Positions 1 to 5,564 of a stretch of 6,389 nucleotides of DNA are shown in pieces; the stretch's first letter is position 1, and every line of letters begins with the position of its first letter. The notes under the pieces are model-generated. The model ran no database searches. It was not told the DNA's origin and saw nothing but the letters and a program-made list of their open reading frames with translations. This stretch comes from Burkholderiaceae bacterium. Its GTDB lineage: Bacteria; Pseudomonadota; Gammaproteobacteria; Burkholderiales; Burkholderiaceae_E. A program made the position numbers and the translations under genes. The stretch covers positions 1 to 6,389 of the forward strand of contig JAHYJF010000204.1 of NCBI GenBank assembly GCA_019428955.1, in the 5' to 3' direction.

Positions 1-624
1 CAGGTGCAGATTCCGTATCGCCGTGCCAGCGGGCCGCGGAACCTGCTCGTGGAAAGCACAGGGATCAAGTTTCTCGGCGATGGCGAGTGGCAAGCCCGCA
101 AGCACGGCGTGCAGGGCCGCCGCCAATGGCGCAAGGTCCATCTGGCGATGGATACCGCCACGTCTGACATACGGGCGGTGGAGTTTACCCCCAGCAGCGA
201 CGGTGACAGCCCCCTGCTGCCGGATCTGCTGGACCATATCCCCGAGGACGAAGAGATCGGCACCGTGACCGCCGATGGGGCCTATGACACGCGCCGGTGC
301 CACAGCGCGATCCTCGCGCACGGCGCGGTCCCGATCATCCCGATCCGAAAGAATGGTCGGCTGTGGAAGGAAGACTGCCCAGCCGCGATCGCCAGAAACG
401 AAACCCTGCGGGCCACGCAACATTATGGCCGAGCCTTCTGGAAGCGGTGGACAGGATACCACGCCCGAAGCCGGATAGAGGCGAAGATGCGCTGCCTCAA
501 ATCCTTCGGCGAACGCATCGCCGCTCGCGACCCCGACCGACAGAACGCCGAAATCCACATCCGCATCGCCCTCATGAACCGCTTCAACGCCCTAGGCACC
601 GCCGAGATCGTCCGCGTGGCCTGA
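1..624 (+). CDS. IS5-family DDE transposase, C-terminal part
   Basis: This cut-and-paste DDE transposase would catalyse excision and insertion of its own IS. The frame is open from base 1, so the N-terminus is outside the window; numbering here starts at the GTG at 4. Visible are the highly basic QARKHGVQGRRQWRKVH stretch (about 30-46), the second catalytic Asp in TADGAYD (Asp91) and the third acidic residue in YHARSRIEAKMR (Glu159). The usual first catalytic motif of these elements reads V-D-S-T-G, but here it reads V-E-S-T-G (Glu17, bases 52-54). Asp-to-Glu at that position would be expected to impair or abolish catalysis. The C-terminus ALGTAEIVRVA is intact. The family call is firm from the sequence pattern; loss of activity is inference. 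Confidence 0.88.
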   Translation, partial: QVQIPYRRASGPRNLLVESTGIKFLGDGEWQARKHGVQGRRQWRKVHLAMDTATSDIRAVEFTPSSDGDSPLLPDLLDHIPEDEEIGTVTADGAYDTRRCHSAILAHGAVPIIPIRKNGRLWKEDCPAAIARNETLRATQHYGRAFWKRWTGYHARSRIEAKMRCLKSFGERIAARDPDRQNAEIHIRIALMNRFNALGTAEIVRVA

Positions 625-678
625 ACCTGAAGGGGAAAGGGGAAATCACGCCTCAAGCCGCCTTTCTGCAACAATGCC
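1..678 (+). mobile_element. IS5-family insertion sequence, right (3') part
   Basis: This is the 3' part of an IS5-family element (IS427-like group by the look of the transposase); its left end lies before the window. It holds the transposase C-terminal half and about 54 bases of non-coding right end after the stop. The boundary near 678 is inferred because the EF-hand reading frame resumes exactly at 679-680 (TA), a dinucleotide often used as target by this group. The left inverted repeat is needed to fix the boundary to the base. Confidence 0.8.
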
Positions 679-952
679 TACCAACGGCACCCTGTCGCTC
701 GATGAATTCGCGGCGATGCAAGCCGAAATGTAGGCGCAGGCCCTACGCACGATGGCCGTACGCGCCTTCCAGATGCACGATGCCGACGGTGACGGGCAGG
801 TGACCGAAGCCGAGATGGCCGCACTCGCAACTCAGATGCAGCAAATGCACCCGCAGCTGGGCGCTATGCAGGGCGGAATGGGCGGCACGGGCCAGATGGG
901 CGGCATGCCGAACGGTGGCATGGGCGCCATGCAAGGCATGATGGGTAACTGA
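679..952 (+). pseudogene. EF-hand calcium-binding protein, broken by IS5 and an amber stop
   Basis: One frame running from 680 to the stop at 950-952 reads as an EF-hand protein missing its start. The first loop begins mid-motif at T-N-G-T-L-S-L-D-E, loop positions 4-12, directly after the IS end; T679 would complete a GAT Asp codon at loop position 3. After MQAEM an in-frame TAG lies at 731-733. The second loop is complete and canonical: D-A-D-G-D-G-Q-V-T-E-A-E (about 779-814). The C-terminus is a Met/Gly/Gln-rich tail with repeated GGM and MQG units. A 66-codon peptide could restart at the ATG at 752, keeping one EF-hand and the tail, but no convincing ribosome binding site precedes it. The intact relative was probably a small periplasmic EF-hand protein; that location is inference because the signal peptide region is missing. 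Confidence 0.8.
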
Positions 953-959
953 TCCCTCG

Positions 960-990
960 GCCTGCCCCCGGCGCCGCGTCGGGGGCAGGC
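960..990 (+). terminator. GC-rich hairpin after the EF-hand gene
   Basis: A perfect 11-base inverted repeat, GCCTGCCCCCG (960-970) and CGGGGGCAGGC (980-990), surrounds a 9-base loop, starting 8 bases after the EF-hand stop. No T-run follows, so it is a terminator-like or mRNA-stabilising hairpin rather than a textbook intrinsic terminator. It lies 12 bases before the ribosome binding site of the next small gene and could reduce read-through into it. Confidence 0.55.
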
Positions 991-1013
991 GCACCACGCA
1001 CAAGGAACGCGCC

Positions 1014-1130
1014 ATGATGATGACTGGCTACCACATGGGTTACATGGGTTTTAGCTGGCTCTGGGCCGGGTTGGCGCTCATCGTCGCCGGGTTGGTTATT
1101 GCCGCACTGGTGAAATACCTGCGGAAATAG
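1014..1130 (+). CDS. 38-residue single-span membrane protein with Met/Tyr/His-rich N-terminus
   Basis: This short gene starts at ATG 1014 (three ATG codons in a row, so 1017 or 1020 are also possible) and stops at TAG 1128-1130. A good ribosome binding site, AAGGA at 1002-1006, lies 7 bases upstream. The product begins MMMTGYHMGYMGF, follows with one strongly hydrophobic helix (about residues 15-34, WLWAGLALIVAGLVIAALV) and ends in a basic tail, KYLRK, predicting an N-out, C-in single-span protein. The N-terminus holds five Met, two Tyr and one His in the first 11 residues, and a doublet H-M-G-Y / Y-M-G. Such Met/His-rich segments sometimes bind copper, and the upstream EF-hand protein also has a Met-rich tail, but metal binding is only a guess. 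I do not recognise a named family. Confidence 0.65.
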   Translation: MMMTGYHMGYMGFSWLWAGLALIVAGLVIAALVKYLRK

Positions 1131-1145
1131 GGTACAAGGCGCCGC

Positions 1146-1499
1146 CTAGAACACTAGCACCTTGTCGGCGGCGAGGGTTGCGGCACCAAGCGCGTCCATG
1201 GTCGAACGCTTTGCGCCGTCCATGACATCCTCGTCGGTCATGCCGCGCGCATCCATGCAGGTGCCGCAGAGCAGCACTTGGCCCTTGCCGGTCACCACGC
1301 GCTTCAGCATGCGTTCCATGTTGTAATAGCCGTCGGGCGTTTTCTGGCCCCGGCGCGCGGCGACCACTGCATCGGCCATCAGAAAGACCGTGATGCTGGC
1401 GCCGGGGTCCTGCTTCATCAGGTTATGGGCCAGGCGCAGCGCGTTGTAGCAACGCTCGGTGCCATAGGGCGCGTCGTTGAGGATGAAGAGGGTGTTCAT
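1146..1499 (-). CDS. DsrE-family protein
   Basis: This 117-residue protein belongs to the DsrE/DsrF/TusD-like superfamily (YchN-like fold), cytoplasmic proteins that carry or relay sulfur as Cys persulfides, or act in small oligomers of less certain role. The N-terminal strand MNTLFILNDAPYGTER is followed by a helix with RLAHNLM, a second strand ITVFLMADAV (36-45), and the conserved loop L-L-C-G-T-C-M-D-A-R-G with Cys78 and Cys81. The length is normal for a single-domain member. The start overlaps the stop of the upstream amidotransferase gene by four bases (ATGA), implying translational coupling. Its nearness to a rhodanese-containing regulator supports a role in sulfane-sulfur handling, but the partner is not known. 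The stop is TAG at 1146-1148. Confidence 0.88.
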   Translation of the reverse strand: MNTLFILNDAPYGTERCYNALRLAHNLMKQDPGASITVFLMADAVVAARRGQKTPDGYYNMERMLKRVVTGKGQVLLCGTCMDARGMTDEDVMDGAKRSTMDALGAATLAADKVLVF

Positions 1500-2320
1500 G
1501 GCCGGTCTCCGGGCGTTGAGGATGCGAAAGCGGGGGTGATGGGCCGCGCCGTGTGCGGGGCGGCCGGTGCGAAAACCGGGGTTTGCAGCGCGATCTCATG
1601 CCCGCGCACGAAGGCGTGCAGGCTGCCGGGTTGCAGCGGCACCCAAGGCTCGTCGGTCAGGGGCAAGGTTGCCAGCAAGATCACCCGAAGCTGACCGATG
1701 CAAGATGTGCAGGCCCGCGAAAGCTGGTGCAACCTTGTGTGCGCATGCACGATCAGGCTTGCGCCGTCGCTGAGGAAAAAGTTGAACTCGCCCAGGCCCG
1801 CAAGCCGCGCGACAAGCGGCGATATGCGCGCGATGGTTTCCGTAGCGGCAAGCGGACCGGCTGCAGGCGCGCCTGCCGCAGCAATCGCGTCGAGCATCAG
1901 GCAAAAGGCCAGCTCTGAATCGGTATCGCCCAGCGGCTGAAACCGGCGCGGCGCCTGCCCGTGCGATGCCATAAGCCCCGGCAGCTTGCCGTTATGCGCG
2001 AACACCCACGACCGGCCGTTCCATTCGCGCTCGAACGGGTGCGTGTTGGCGGTGGTGCGGCCGAACCGCTCGGGGTTGGCCTTGCGGATATGGGCGATTA
2101 CCGTTTCGCTCTTGAAATCGTAATCGGTGATGAAACCAAGGCAGCGGCTTTCAGCGGCGGGCACCGGTTCCTTGAAAATGCGCGCGGCGCGGCCTTCGTA
2201 AAACGCCACGCCCCAGCCATCGGCATGCGGCCCCACCGCGCCGCCGCGTGGCTGCAACAGCGCCAGCGAATGGTTGACGTCGGTCGCCTCGCTGGCGCTC
2301 ATCGCGAAAAGCTCACACAT
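1496..2320 (-). CDS. Class II glutamine amidotransferase (YafJ/EgtC-like)
   Basis: This 274-residue N-terminal-nucleophile amidotransferase-type protein is predicted to hydrolyse glutamine or a gamma-glutamyl substrate. The start is fixed by M-C-E-L-F: Cys2 becomes the N-terminal catalytic nucleophile after Met removal. An AGAGGAA ribosome binding site (minus strand, near 2334-2328) lies 8 bases upstream. Other family marks are HADGWGVAFY (32-41), AHIRKA (76-81), the N-T-H-P-F segment (92-96), the F-A-H-N-G oxyanion region (107-111) and GDTDSE (131-136). A C-terminal Ala/Pro-rich tail follows the domain. The family includes YafJ of unknown substrate and EgtC of ergothioneine synthesis; no other ergothioneine gene is present, so a specific reaction cannot be assigned. 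The gene is coupled by a 4-base overlap to the DsrE gene, and the desaturase-family gene ends 57 bases upstream, so all three may be one operon. Confidence 0.9.
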   Translation of the reverse strand: MCELFAMSASEATDVNHSLALLQPRGGAVGPHADGWGVAFYEGRAARIFKEPVPAAESRCLGFITDYDFKSETVIAHIRKANPERFGRTTANTHPFEREWNGRSWVFAHNGKLPGLMASHGQAPRRFQPLGDTDSELAFCLMLDAIAAAGAPAAGPLAATETIARISPLVARLAGLGEFNFFLSDGASLIVHAHTRLHQLSRACTSCIGQLRVILLATLPLTDEPWVPLQPGSLHAFVRGHEIALQTPVFAPAAPHTARPITPAFASSTPGDRP

Positions 2321-2352
2321 GCCGACGTTCCTCTGATGTCAGGTTGGCCGCT

Positions 2353-2368
2353 GGCGCGATATCGCGCC
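2353..2368. repeat. 16-base perfect palindrome between desaturase and amidotransferase genes
   Basis: GGCGCGATATCGCGCC is fully self-complementary and lies in the 57-base gap, 10 bases after the desaturase-family stop and about 20 before the amidotransferase ribosome binding site. As RNA it can fold as a 6-pair stem with an AUAU loop. It has no T-run, so it is more likely a processing or attenuating hairpin, or a dimeric-regulator site, than a strong terminator. Confidence 0.45.
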
Positions 2369-2377
2369 GGGGCGCAT

Positions 2378-3223
2378 TTACTTTTTGCCTCCGCGGTCGC
2401 TGTTGATCGGGTAATCGCGCGCCGCGCCGCGCAGGGGTTGCAGCAGCATCCGGTCGAGCCAAAGTTCGCGGCGGGTGCGGAACTGGTCGATGCCGATGGT
2501 CATTTCGTCGTGGCCCGCCTTTGGTTGCGCGCGATAGGTGCCAAGCAGGCGGTCCCACCACGGCAGGTTGAAGCCGAAGTTGCTGTTGGTTTCCGCCGGG
2601 ATCACCGAATGATGCACGCGGTGCATGTCAGGCGTAACGATCACCAACCGCAGAACCCGGTCAATCGCCGCCGGAATACGGATGTTGGAATGGTTGAACA
2701 TCGCGCTGGCATTCAGGATTACCTCGAACACCAGCACCGCCACGGCAGGGGGCCCCAGCACCGCGACCGCCGCCAGCTTGATCGCCATCGACAAGAGAAT
2801 CTCGACCGGGTGAAACCGCAGCCCGGTGGTCACGTCGAATTCAAGGTCGGCGTGGTGCACGCGGTGCAGCCGCCAGAGCGCGGGCACCGCGTGAAACATC
2901 ACGTGCTGCAAGTAGATCGCGAGGTCGAGCGCAAGGATCGACAGCACAAAGGCGACCCACCCAGGCACCTCGAAAACGTTGAGCAAGCCCCAGCCGCGCG
3001 CCTCGGCCAGAACCGCCAACCCCACCGCCACCACCGGAAAGGTCAGCCGCACCAACACGGTGTCGATCACCACCAGGCCGAGGTTGTTGCTCCAGCGCAG
3101 CAGGCGCGGGATCTCGCGCCTGCGCCGCGGTGCCGCCACTTCCCAGACCGCCATAAGCGCGAGCACGCCCAGAAAGACGGCAAGACGAAGGGTTGCTTCG
3201 TTGGCTAGCAAAAACTCGGTCAT
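2378..3223 (-). CDS. Sterol desaturase / fatty acid hydroxylase-family diiron membrane enzyme
   Basis: This 281-residue integral membrane protein carries the eight-histidine diiron signature of the sterol desaturase/fatty acid hydroxylase superfamily, which uses O2 to hydroxylate or desaturate lipids. The His boxes are H-V-M-F-H (107-111), H-R-V-H-H (120-124), supporting histidines at 138 and 178 (F-N-H-S-N) and a second H-R-V-H-H (201-205). Hydrophobic segments lie at about 10-30, 47-72, 88-106, 140-170 and 188-198, bracketing the cytoplasmic His clusters as usual. W-W-D-R-L-L-G-T-Y (222-230) is another family hallmark. The length is typical. The ribosome binding site is weak (AAAGG about 12 bases upstream), so the start is less certain than the domain. 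It is divergent from the ArsR-rhodanese regulator and upstream of the amidotransferase and DsrE genes. The true substrate is unknown. Confidence 0.9.
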   Translation of the reverse strand: MTEFLLANEATLRLAVFLGVLALMAVWEVAAPRRRREIPRLLRWSNNLGLVVIDTVLVRLTFPVVAVGLAVLAEARGWGLLNVFEVPGWVAFVLSILALDLAIYLQHVMFHAVPALWRLHRVHHADLEFDVTTGLRFHPVEILLSMAIKLAAVAVLGPPAVAVLVFEVILNASAMFNHSNIRIPAAIDRVLRLVIVTPDMHRVHHSVIPAETNSNFGFNLPWWDRLLGTYRAQPKAGHDEMTIGIDQFRTRRELWLDRMLLQPLRGAARDYPINSDRGGKK

Positions 3224-3244
3224 CGGGCGAAAATGCCTTTCGGG

Positions 3245-3291
3245 TTGCGGCGAGCGCCAGATTCGCTATCATTCAAGCGAACACTAGAATG
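3245..3291 (+). promoter_or_regulatory. Divergent regulatory gap: promoter and overlapping inverted repeat
   Basis: A sigma70-like promoter for the regulator gene is visible: TTGCGG (3245-3250), 16 bases, then TATCAT (3267-3272). The inverted repeat TTCGCT (3262-3267) / AGCGAA (3276-3281), with an 8-base spacer, lies over the -10 box and probable transcription start. A second pair, CATTC (3270-3274) / GAATG (3287-3291), has a 12-base spacer. ArsR-family repressors commonly bind such AT-richer inverted repeats and block their own promoter, so autoregulation and control of the divergent minus-strand genes is a reasonable inference. No clear promoter for the minus-strand gene was identified. Confidence 0.4.
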
Positions 3292-3978
3292 TATATGGTC
3301 GGAGGAAAGCCCGCGTCAACCGGAGCAAAGACTGCCCTGCTTGCGGAATATGCGGTGATCGCCCATGCGCTGTCGGCCCCGGCGCGGCTCTTGCTGCTGG
3401 AACAACTCGCGCAGGGCGAGCGCGGCGTCGAAGCGCTTGCCGACAAGACCGGCCTGACCATCGCCAATTGTTCGCAGCATTTGCAGCAGTTGCGCCGCGC
3501 CGGTCTGGTCACCAGCCGCCGCGAAGGCAAGGCGGTGATCTACCGGCTGACCGATGCCAGAACCTTGGCGTTGATGGACTTGCTGCGCGTTGTGGCCGAA
3601 AGCAACCTTGCCGAGGTCGAACACATCCTGCGCGGGCTTTCCGGCGGCGAGCAGGCACCCGAACCGGTCAGCCGCGCCGATCTGGCCGCGCGGCTGGCGG
3701 AAGGTTCGGTGACGGTGCTCGATGTCCGCCCCGCCGATGAATTTGCTGCGGGGCACATACCCGGTGCGCTGAACCTGCGGCTTGCCGATCTGGCGCAGAT
3801 CGTCCCGGCACTGGCGCGCGATGCCGAAATCGTCGCCTATTGCCGCGGGCCTTATTGCATTGACTCGCGCCAGGCCGAGGCCGCGCTGCGCAAACTGGGC
3901 TACAACGCGCGCCGCCTTGACGGCGGTCTGCCCGAATGGCGCGAAGAGGGGCGGCAGGTGCTGGCAAGCCTGCGCTGA
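3289..3978 (+). CDS. ArsR-type winged-helix regulator fused to a rhodanese domain
   Basis: This 229-residue protein has two domains. Residues about 18-100 form an ArsR-type winged helix, with the recognition region LTIANCSQHLQQLRRAGLV (56-74) and the wing SRREGKAVIYRL (76-87). Residues about 128-229 form a rhodanese domain: LDVRPADEFAAGHIPGA (144-160), the active loop C-R-G-P-Y-C (185-190, Cys185 the expected persulfide carrier) and LDGGLPEW (210-217). The usual ArsR metal-site motif E-L-C-V-C-D-L is absent; Cys61 lies in the DNA-binding helix. Regulation by sulfane sulfur through the rhodanese Cys is inferred, and this fused architecture is known in bacteria. ATG 3289 or 3295 is the likely start: longer versions run into the divergent gene. 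A GGAGG lies at 3301-3305 but no usable start follows it, so initiation may be on a very short leader. Confidence 0.9.
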   Translation: MYMVGGKPASTGAKTALLAEYAVIAHALSAPARLLLLEQLAQGERGVEALADKTGLTIANCSQHLQQLRRAGLVTSRREGKAVIYRLTDARTLALMDLLRVVAESNLAEVEHILRGLSGGEQAPEPVSRADLAARLAEGSVTVLDVRPADEFAAGHIPGALNLRLADLAQIVPALARDAEIVAYCRGPYCIDSRQAEAALRKLGYNARRLDGGLPEWREEGRQVLASLR

Positions 3979-4464
3979 GAGGTTCTTGATCGGCTGCTAC
4001 ACCCCGCCCGAGGTCCATCATGAATTCCATTCCTTTCAGCGGAGCGACGGCATTGCCCGCACAAAAGAGGCGCCAATTGGGCAGATCCAGAAAGAACGCG
4101 CCAAAACGAATGCCGAGCGCCTCGGGAAGCACTTTGGTTCCGGCTCGGATTCCGCAGCAGTTGTGCAAAGCAGCTGCCCAGGCGAGCCATGCCGCAGTCT
4201 GAAATTTGCCGCGGCTGCGTCGTGACGAAAGTGCTAATCAAGTGACGCGAGCGGGCAACGCCCTCACATACCGCCATGGACAAAGAGCACAATCGCTTCA
4301 ACTTTGCGCGCGGCAGGGGAGACCGAAGGGCGCCGTGTGTTCCGCGCAGAAGATCCCTCGGCGCACGTTGATTCCTTGGATTATTGAATTGTTTCGGGCG
4401 ATGTGCCGCTGTTGATGTGGGCGGCGCTTCCCTTGCTGCGGGAACTGGAACCGCCCCCCACCTT
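3979..4464. other. Gene-free stretch between regulator and lysis cassette
   Basis: These 486 bases contain short open frames on both strands (for example 60 codons at 4020-4202 on +, and a minus frame entering from 4168), but none has a recognisable domain, a good ribosome binding site, or a codon pattern clearly like the neighbours. Base composition is more mixed than in the flanking genes, with AT-richer patches near 4195-4260 and 4370-4400. No tRNA or tRNA fragment that would mark a phage attachment site was seen. It may be decayed DNA at the host/prophage junction. Confidence 0.5.
4419..4456 (-). terminator. Possible hairpin downstream of the lysis cassette
   Basis: GGGCGG (4419-4424) and TTCC (4428-4431) can pair with GGAA (4447-4450) and CCGCCC (4451-4456), giving a 10-pair stem with a 3-base bulge, starting 9 bases after the o-spanin stop on the minus strand. 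No T-run follows. It is a weak candidate for the end of the lysis transcript. Confidence 0.25.
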
Positions 4465-4713
4465 TCACTCGCACACCCGCGCCTGCTCCCGCATCACCGC
4501 GTAATCGGCGAGCATCCTGACCACCACCGCTCCCTCGGGCAAAGCATCAACCTCGACCGCCGCCTGAACCTGCTCGGCCCGGCTATACTCCACCACCGGC
4601 GGGCAGGCCCCGGCACCGCTCTCAGAACCGCCCAGCCCGCAAGCGCTGAGCCAGAGCATCGCGATCAGCGGGGCGGCGCGCAGCGGCCTCCAGCATCCGG
4701 CGTTGGGCATCAT
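4465..4713 (-). CDS. o-spanin-like outer-membrane lipoprotein (Rz1-like)
   Basis: This is an 82-residue predicted lipoprotein. A basic N-terminus (CWRPLRAAP) precedes a short hydrophobic stretch (PLIAMLWLSA, 15-24) and a lipobox L-S-A-C with Cys25 as lipidation site; the mature part is about 58 residues. Phage o-spanins are small outer-membrane lipoproteins that join an inner-membrane partner across the periplasm and fuse the membranes at the last lysis step. The role here is inferred from size, lipobox and position: the gene starts inside the 3' end of the i-spanin-like gene in another frame, sharing 92 bases (4622-4713), and is the last gene after the endolysin. Unlike lambda Rz1, the mature part is not very proline-rich. 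ATG 4713 or 4710 are both possible starts. No sequence-level homology to a named family is claimed. Confidence 0.7.
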   Translation of the reverse strand: MMPNAGCWRPLRAAPLIAMLWLSACGLGGSESGAGACPPVVEYSRAEQVQAAVEVDALPEGAVVVRMLADYAVMREQARVCE

Positions 4714-4873
4714 TGACCTTCTCCATGGTTTCGAGCCGCTCGGCGAGGCGCCCGGCGCTTTCCCCGGCGCGGCGGAGGTTGAGGAGGAACAGGGCGAGGG
4801 TGACGGCGGCGAGCATCAGGCCCAGCGCTTTGCGCGCCGGGCCGCTGGCGAGCAGGGCGGTAATCCAGCGCAT
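4622..4873 (-). CDS. i-spanin-like inner-membrane protein (Rz-like)
   Basis: This 83-residue protein has one N-terminal membrane helix (about 14-33, KALGLMLAAVTLALFLLNL) followed by a charged, heptad-compatible helix (about 35-66, SAGRLAERLETMEKVNDAQRRML) and an Arg/Ala-rich tail. N-in topology with a periplasmic coiled coil is the architecture of phage i-spanins, which work with an outer-membrane lipoprotein. The start ATG (4873-4871) overlaps the endolysin stop as TGATG, implying coupled translation. The 3' end overlaps the o-spanin-like gene out of frame, a classic Rz/Rz1 arrangement. It is shorter than lambda Rz, as is common in small phages. An uncharacterised prophage membrane protein remains an alternative. 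Confidence 0.7.
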   Translation of the reverse strand: MRWITALLASGPARKALGLMLAAVTLALFLLNLRRAGESAGRLAERLETMEKVNDAQRRMLEAAARRPADRDALAQRLRAGRF

Positions 4874-5547
4874 CAGCGCCGCCCCCGTTTCCAGTCGTCG
4901 ATCCGGGCGTGGATCGCCACGGCGATGCCCGCCAGCGCCAAGGCGATGAAGAGCCAGCGCAGGGTGTCGAGATAAGGCACCAGCGGCAGGATGGCGGACT
5001 GAGTCTCACCGAGAATTTGCTGCGCCACCTCGACGCCTGCGGCGCCGACGGTTGCCACCCCGGCGGCGCCACTGCCCTTGAGCGTGCGGCTTTCGGCCAG
5101 CACCTCGCGGGCGGGGCGCGCGTCCGGCGCAAATGCCGTGGCGCGGGGCGGAAACCGCTCGCCCCATTCGCGTGCCGGGCCAAGGTCGATGTGCATGAAG
5201 CCCGAGCGCGGATAGAAGCCGAAGCCGAGGAACCCGACCGCCCGTGCCGCCGCCTCGAAGGCCGCCGGGTCGTGGTTCGTCATCGCGATGTCGAAGGCGG
5301 CGCCGTCGAGGTGCTTGGAGCGGGTCGCGCCGCCCACGGCGCGGTTGTGCTCGGGACTGCGATAGGCGGAGCGGACGATCAGTGGCTTGCCCAGCCGGTC
5401 GCGCAGCGCCTGCAGCTTGTCGAGCGCGGGTTCGTTGACGAGCAGCTTGCCGGTGCCTCTGCAGGCGATCTCGGCGGGGGAGAAGTTCGGCCAGCGCCAG
5501 GCGCTCTCCGGCACGTCGCGCCAATGGCGGTGGAAGGTAGTAGTCAT
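4873..5547 (-). CDS. M15-family peptidase, phage endolysin with C-terminal membrane anchor
   Basis: This 224-residue protein has an N-terminal Peptidase_M15_3-type domain (about 18-130), a zinc D,D-/L,D-carboxypeptidase or endopeptidase fold that cuts peptidoglycan peptides. Predicted zinc ligands are His79 and Asp86 in S-K-H-L-D-G-A-A-F-D and His119 in F-M-H-I-D; the upstream S-A-Y-R-S motif (60-64) carries the usual conserved Arg. A linker (130-190) leads to a membrane helix at about 197-213 and a basic tail, DDWKRGRR. There is no N-terminal signal peptide. The start at 5547 is set by a strong GGAGG (5558-5554) six bases upstream; the longer frame to 5745 is rejected because it would cross a terminator. 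Position before the spanin pair supports an endolysin role. Confidence 0.88.
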   Translation of the reverse strand: MTTTFHRHWRDVPESAWRWPNFSPAEIACRGTGKLLVNEPALDKLQALRDRLGKPLIVRSAYRSPEHNRAVGGATRSKHLDGAAFDIAMTNHDPAAFEAAARAVGFLGFGFYPRSGFMHIDLGPAREWGERFPPRATAFAPDARPAREVLAESRTLKGSGAAGVATVGAAGVEVAQQILGETQSAILPLVPYLDTLRWLFIALALAGIAVAIHARIDDWKRGRR

Positions 5548-5564
5548 GAGGTTCCTCCGAAACG

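Noticed and set aside
1961..3208. Long + strand open frame of 415 codons opposite the amidotransferase and desaturase genes
   Set aside because: Its product is a His/Arg/Gln-rich low-complexity sequence with no domain; it is the antisense shadow of two well-supported minus-strand genes in GC-rich DNA.
3193..3288. Longer start for the ArsR-rhodanese gene at 3193
   Set aside because: It would overlap the divergent desaturase-family gene and place the promoter-like and operator-like sequence inside the coding region.
4020..4202. 60-codon + strand open frame in the gene-free stretch
   Set aside because: No ribosome binding site, no recognised motif, and a basic, low-information product.
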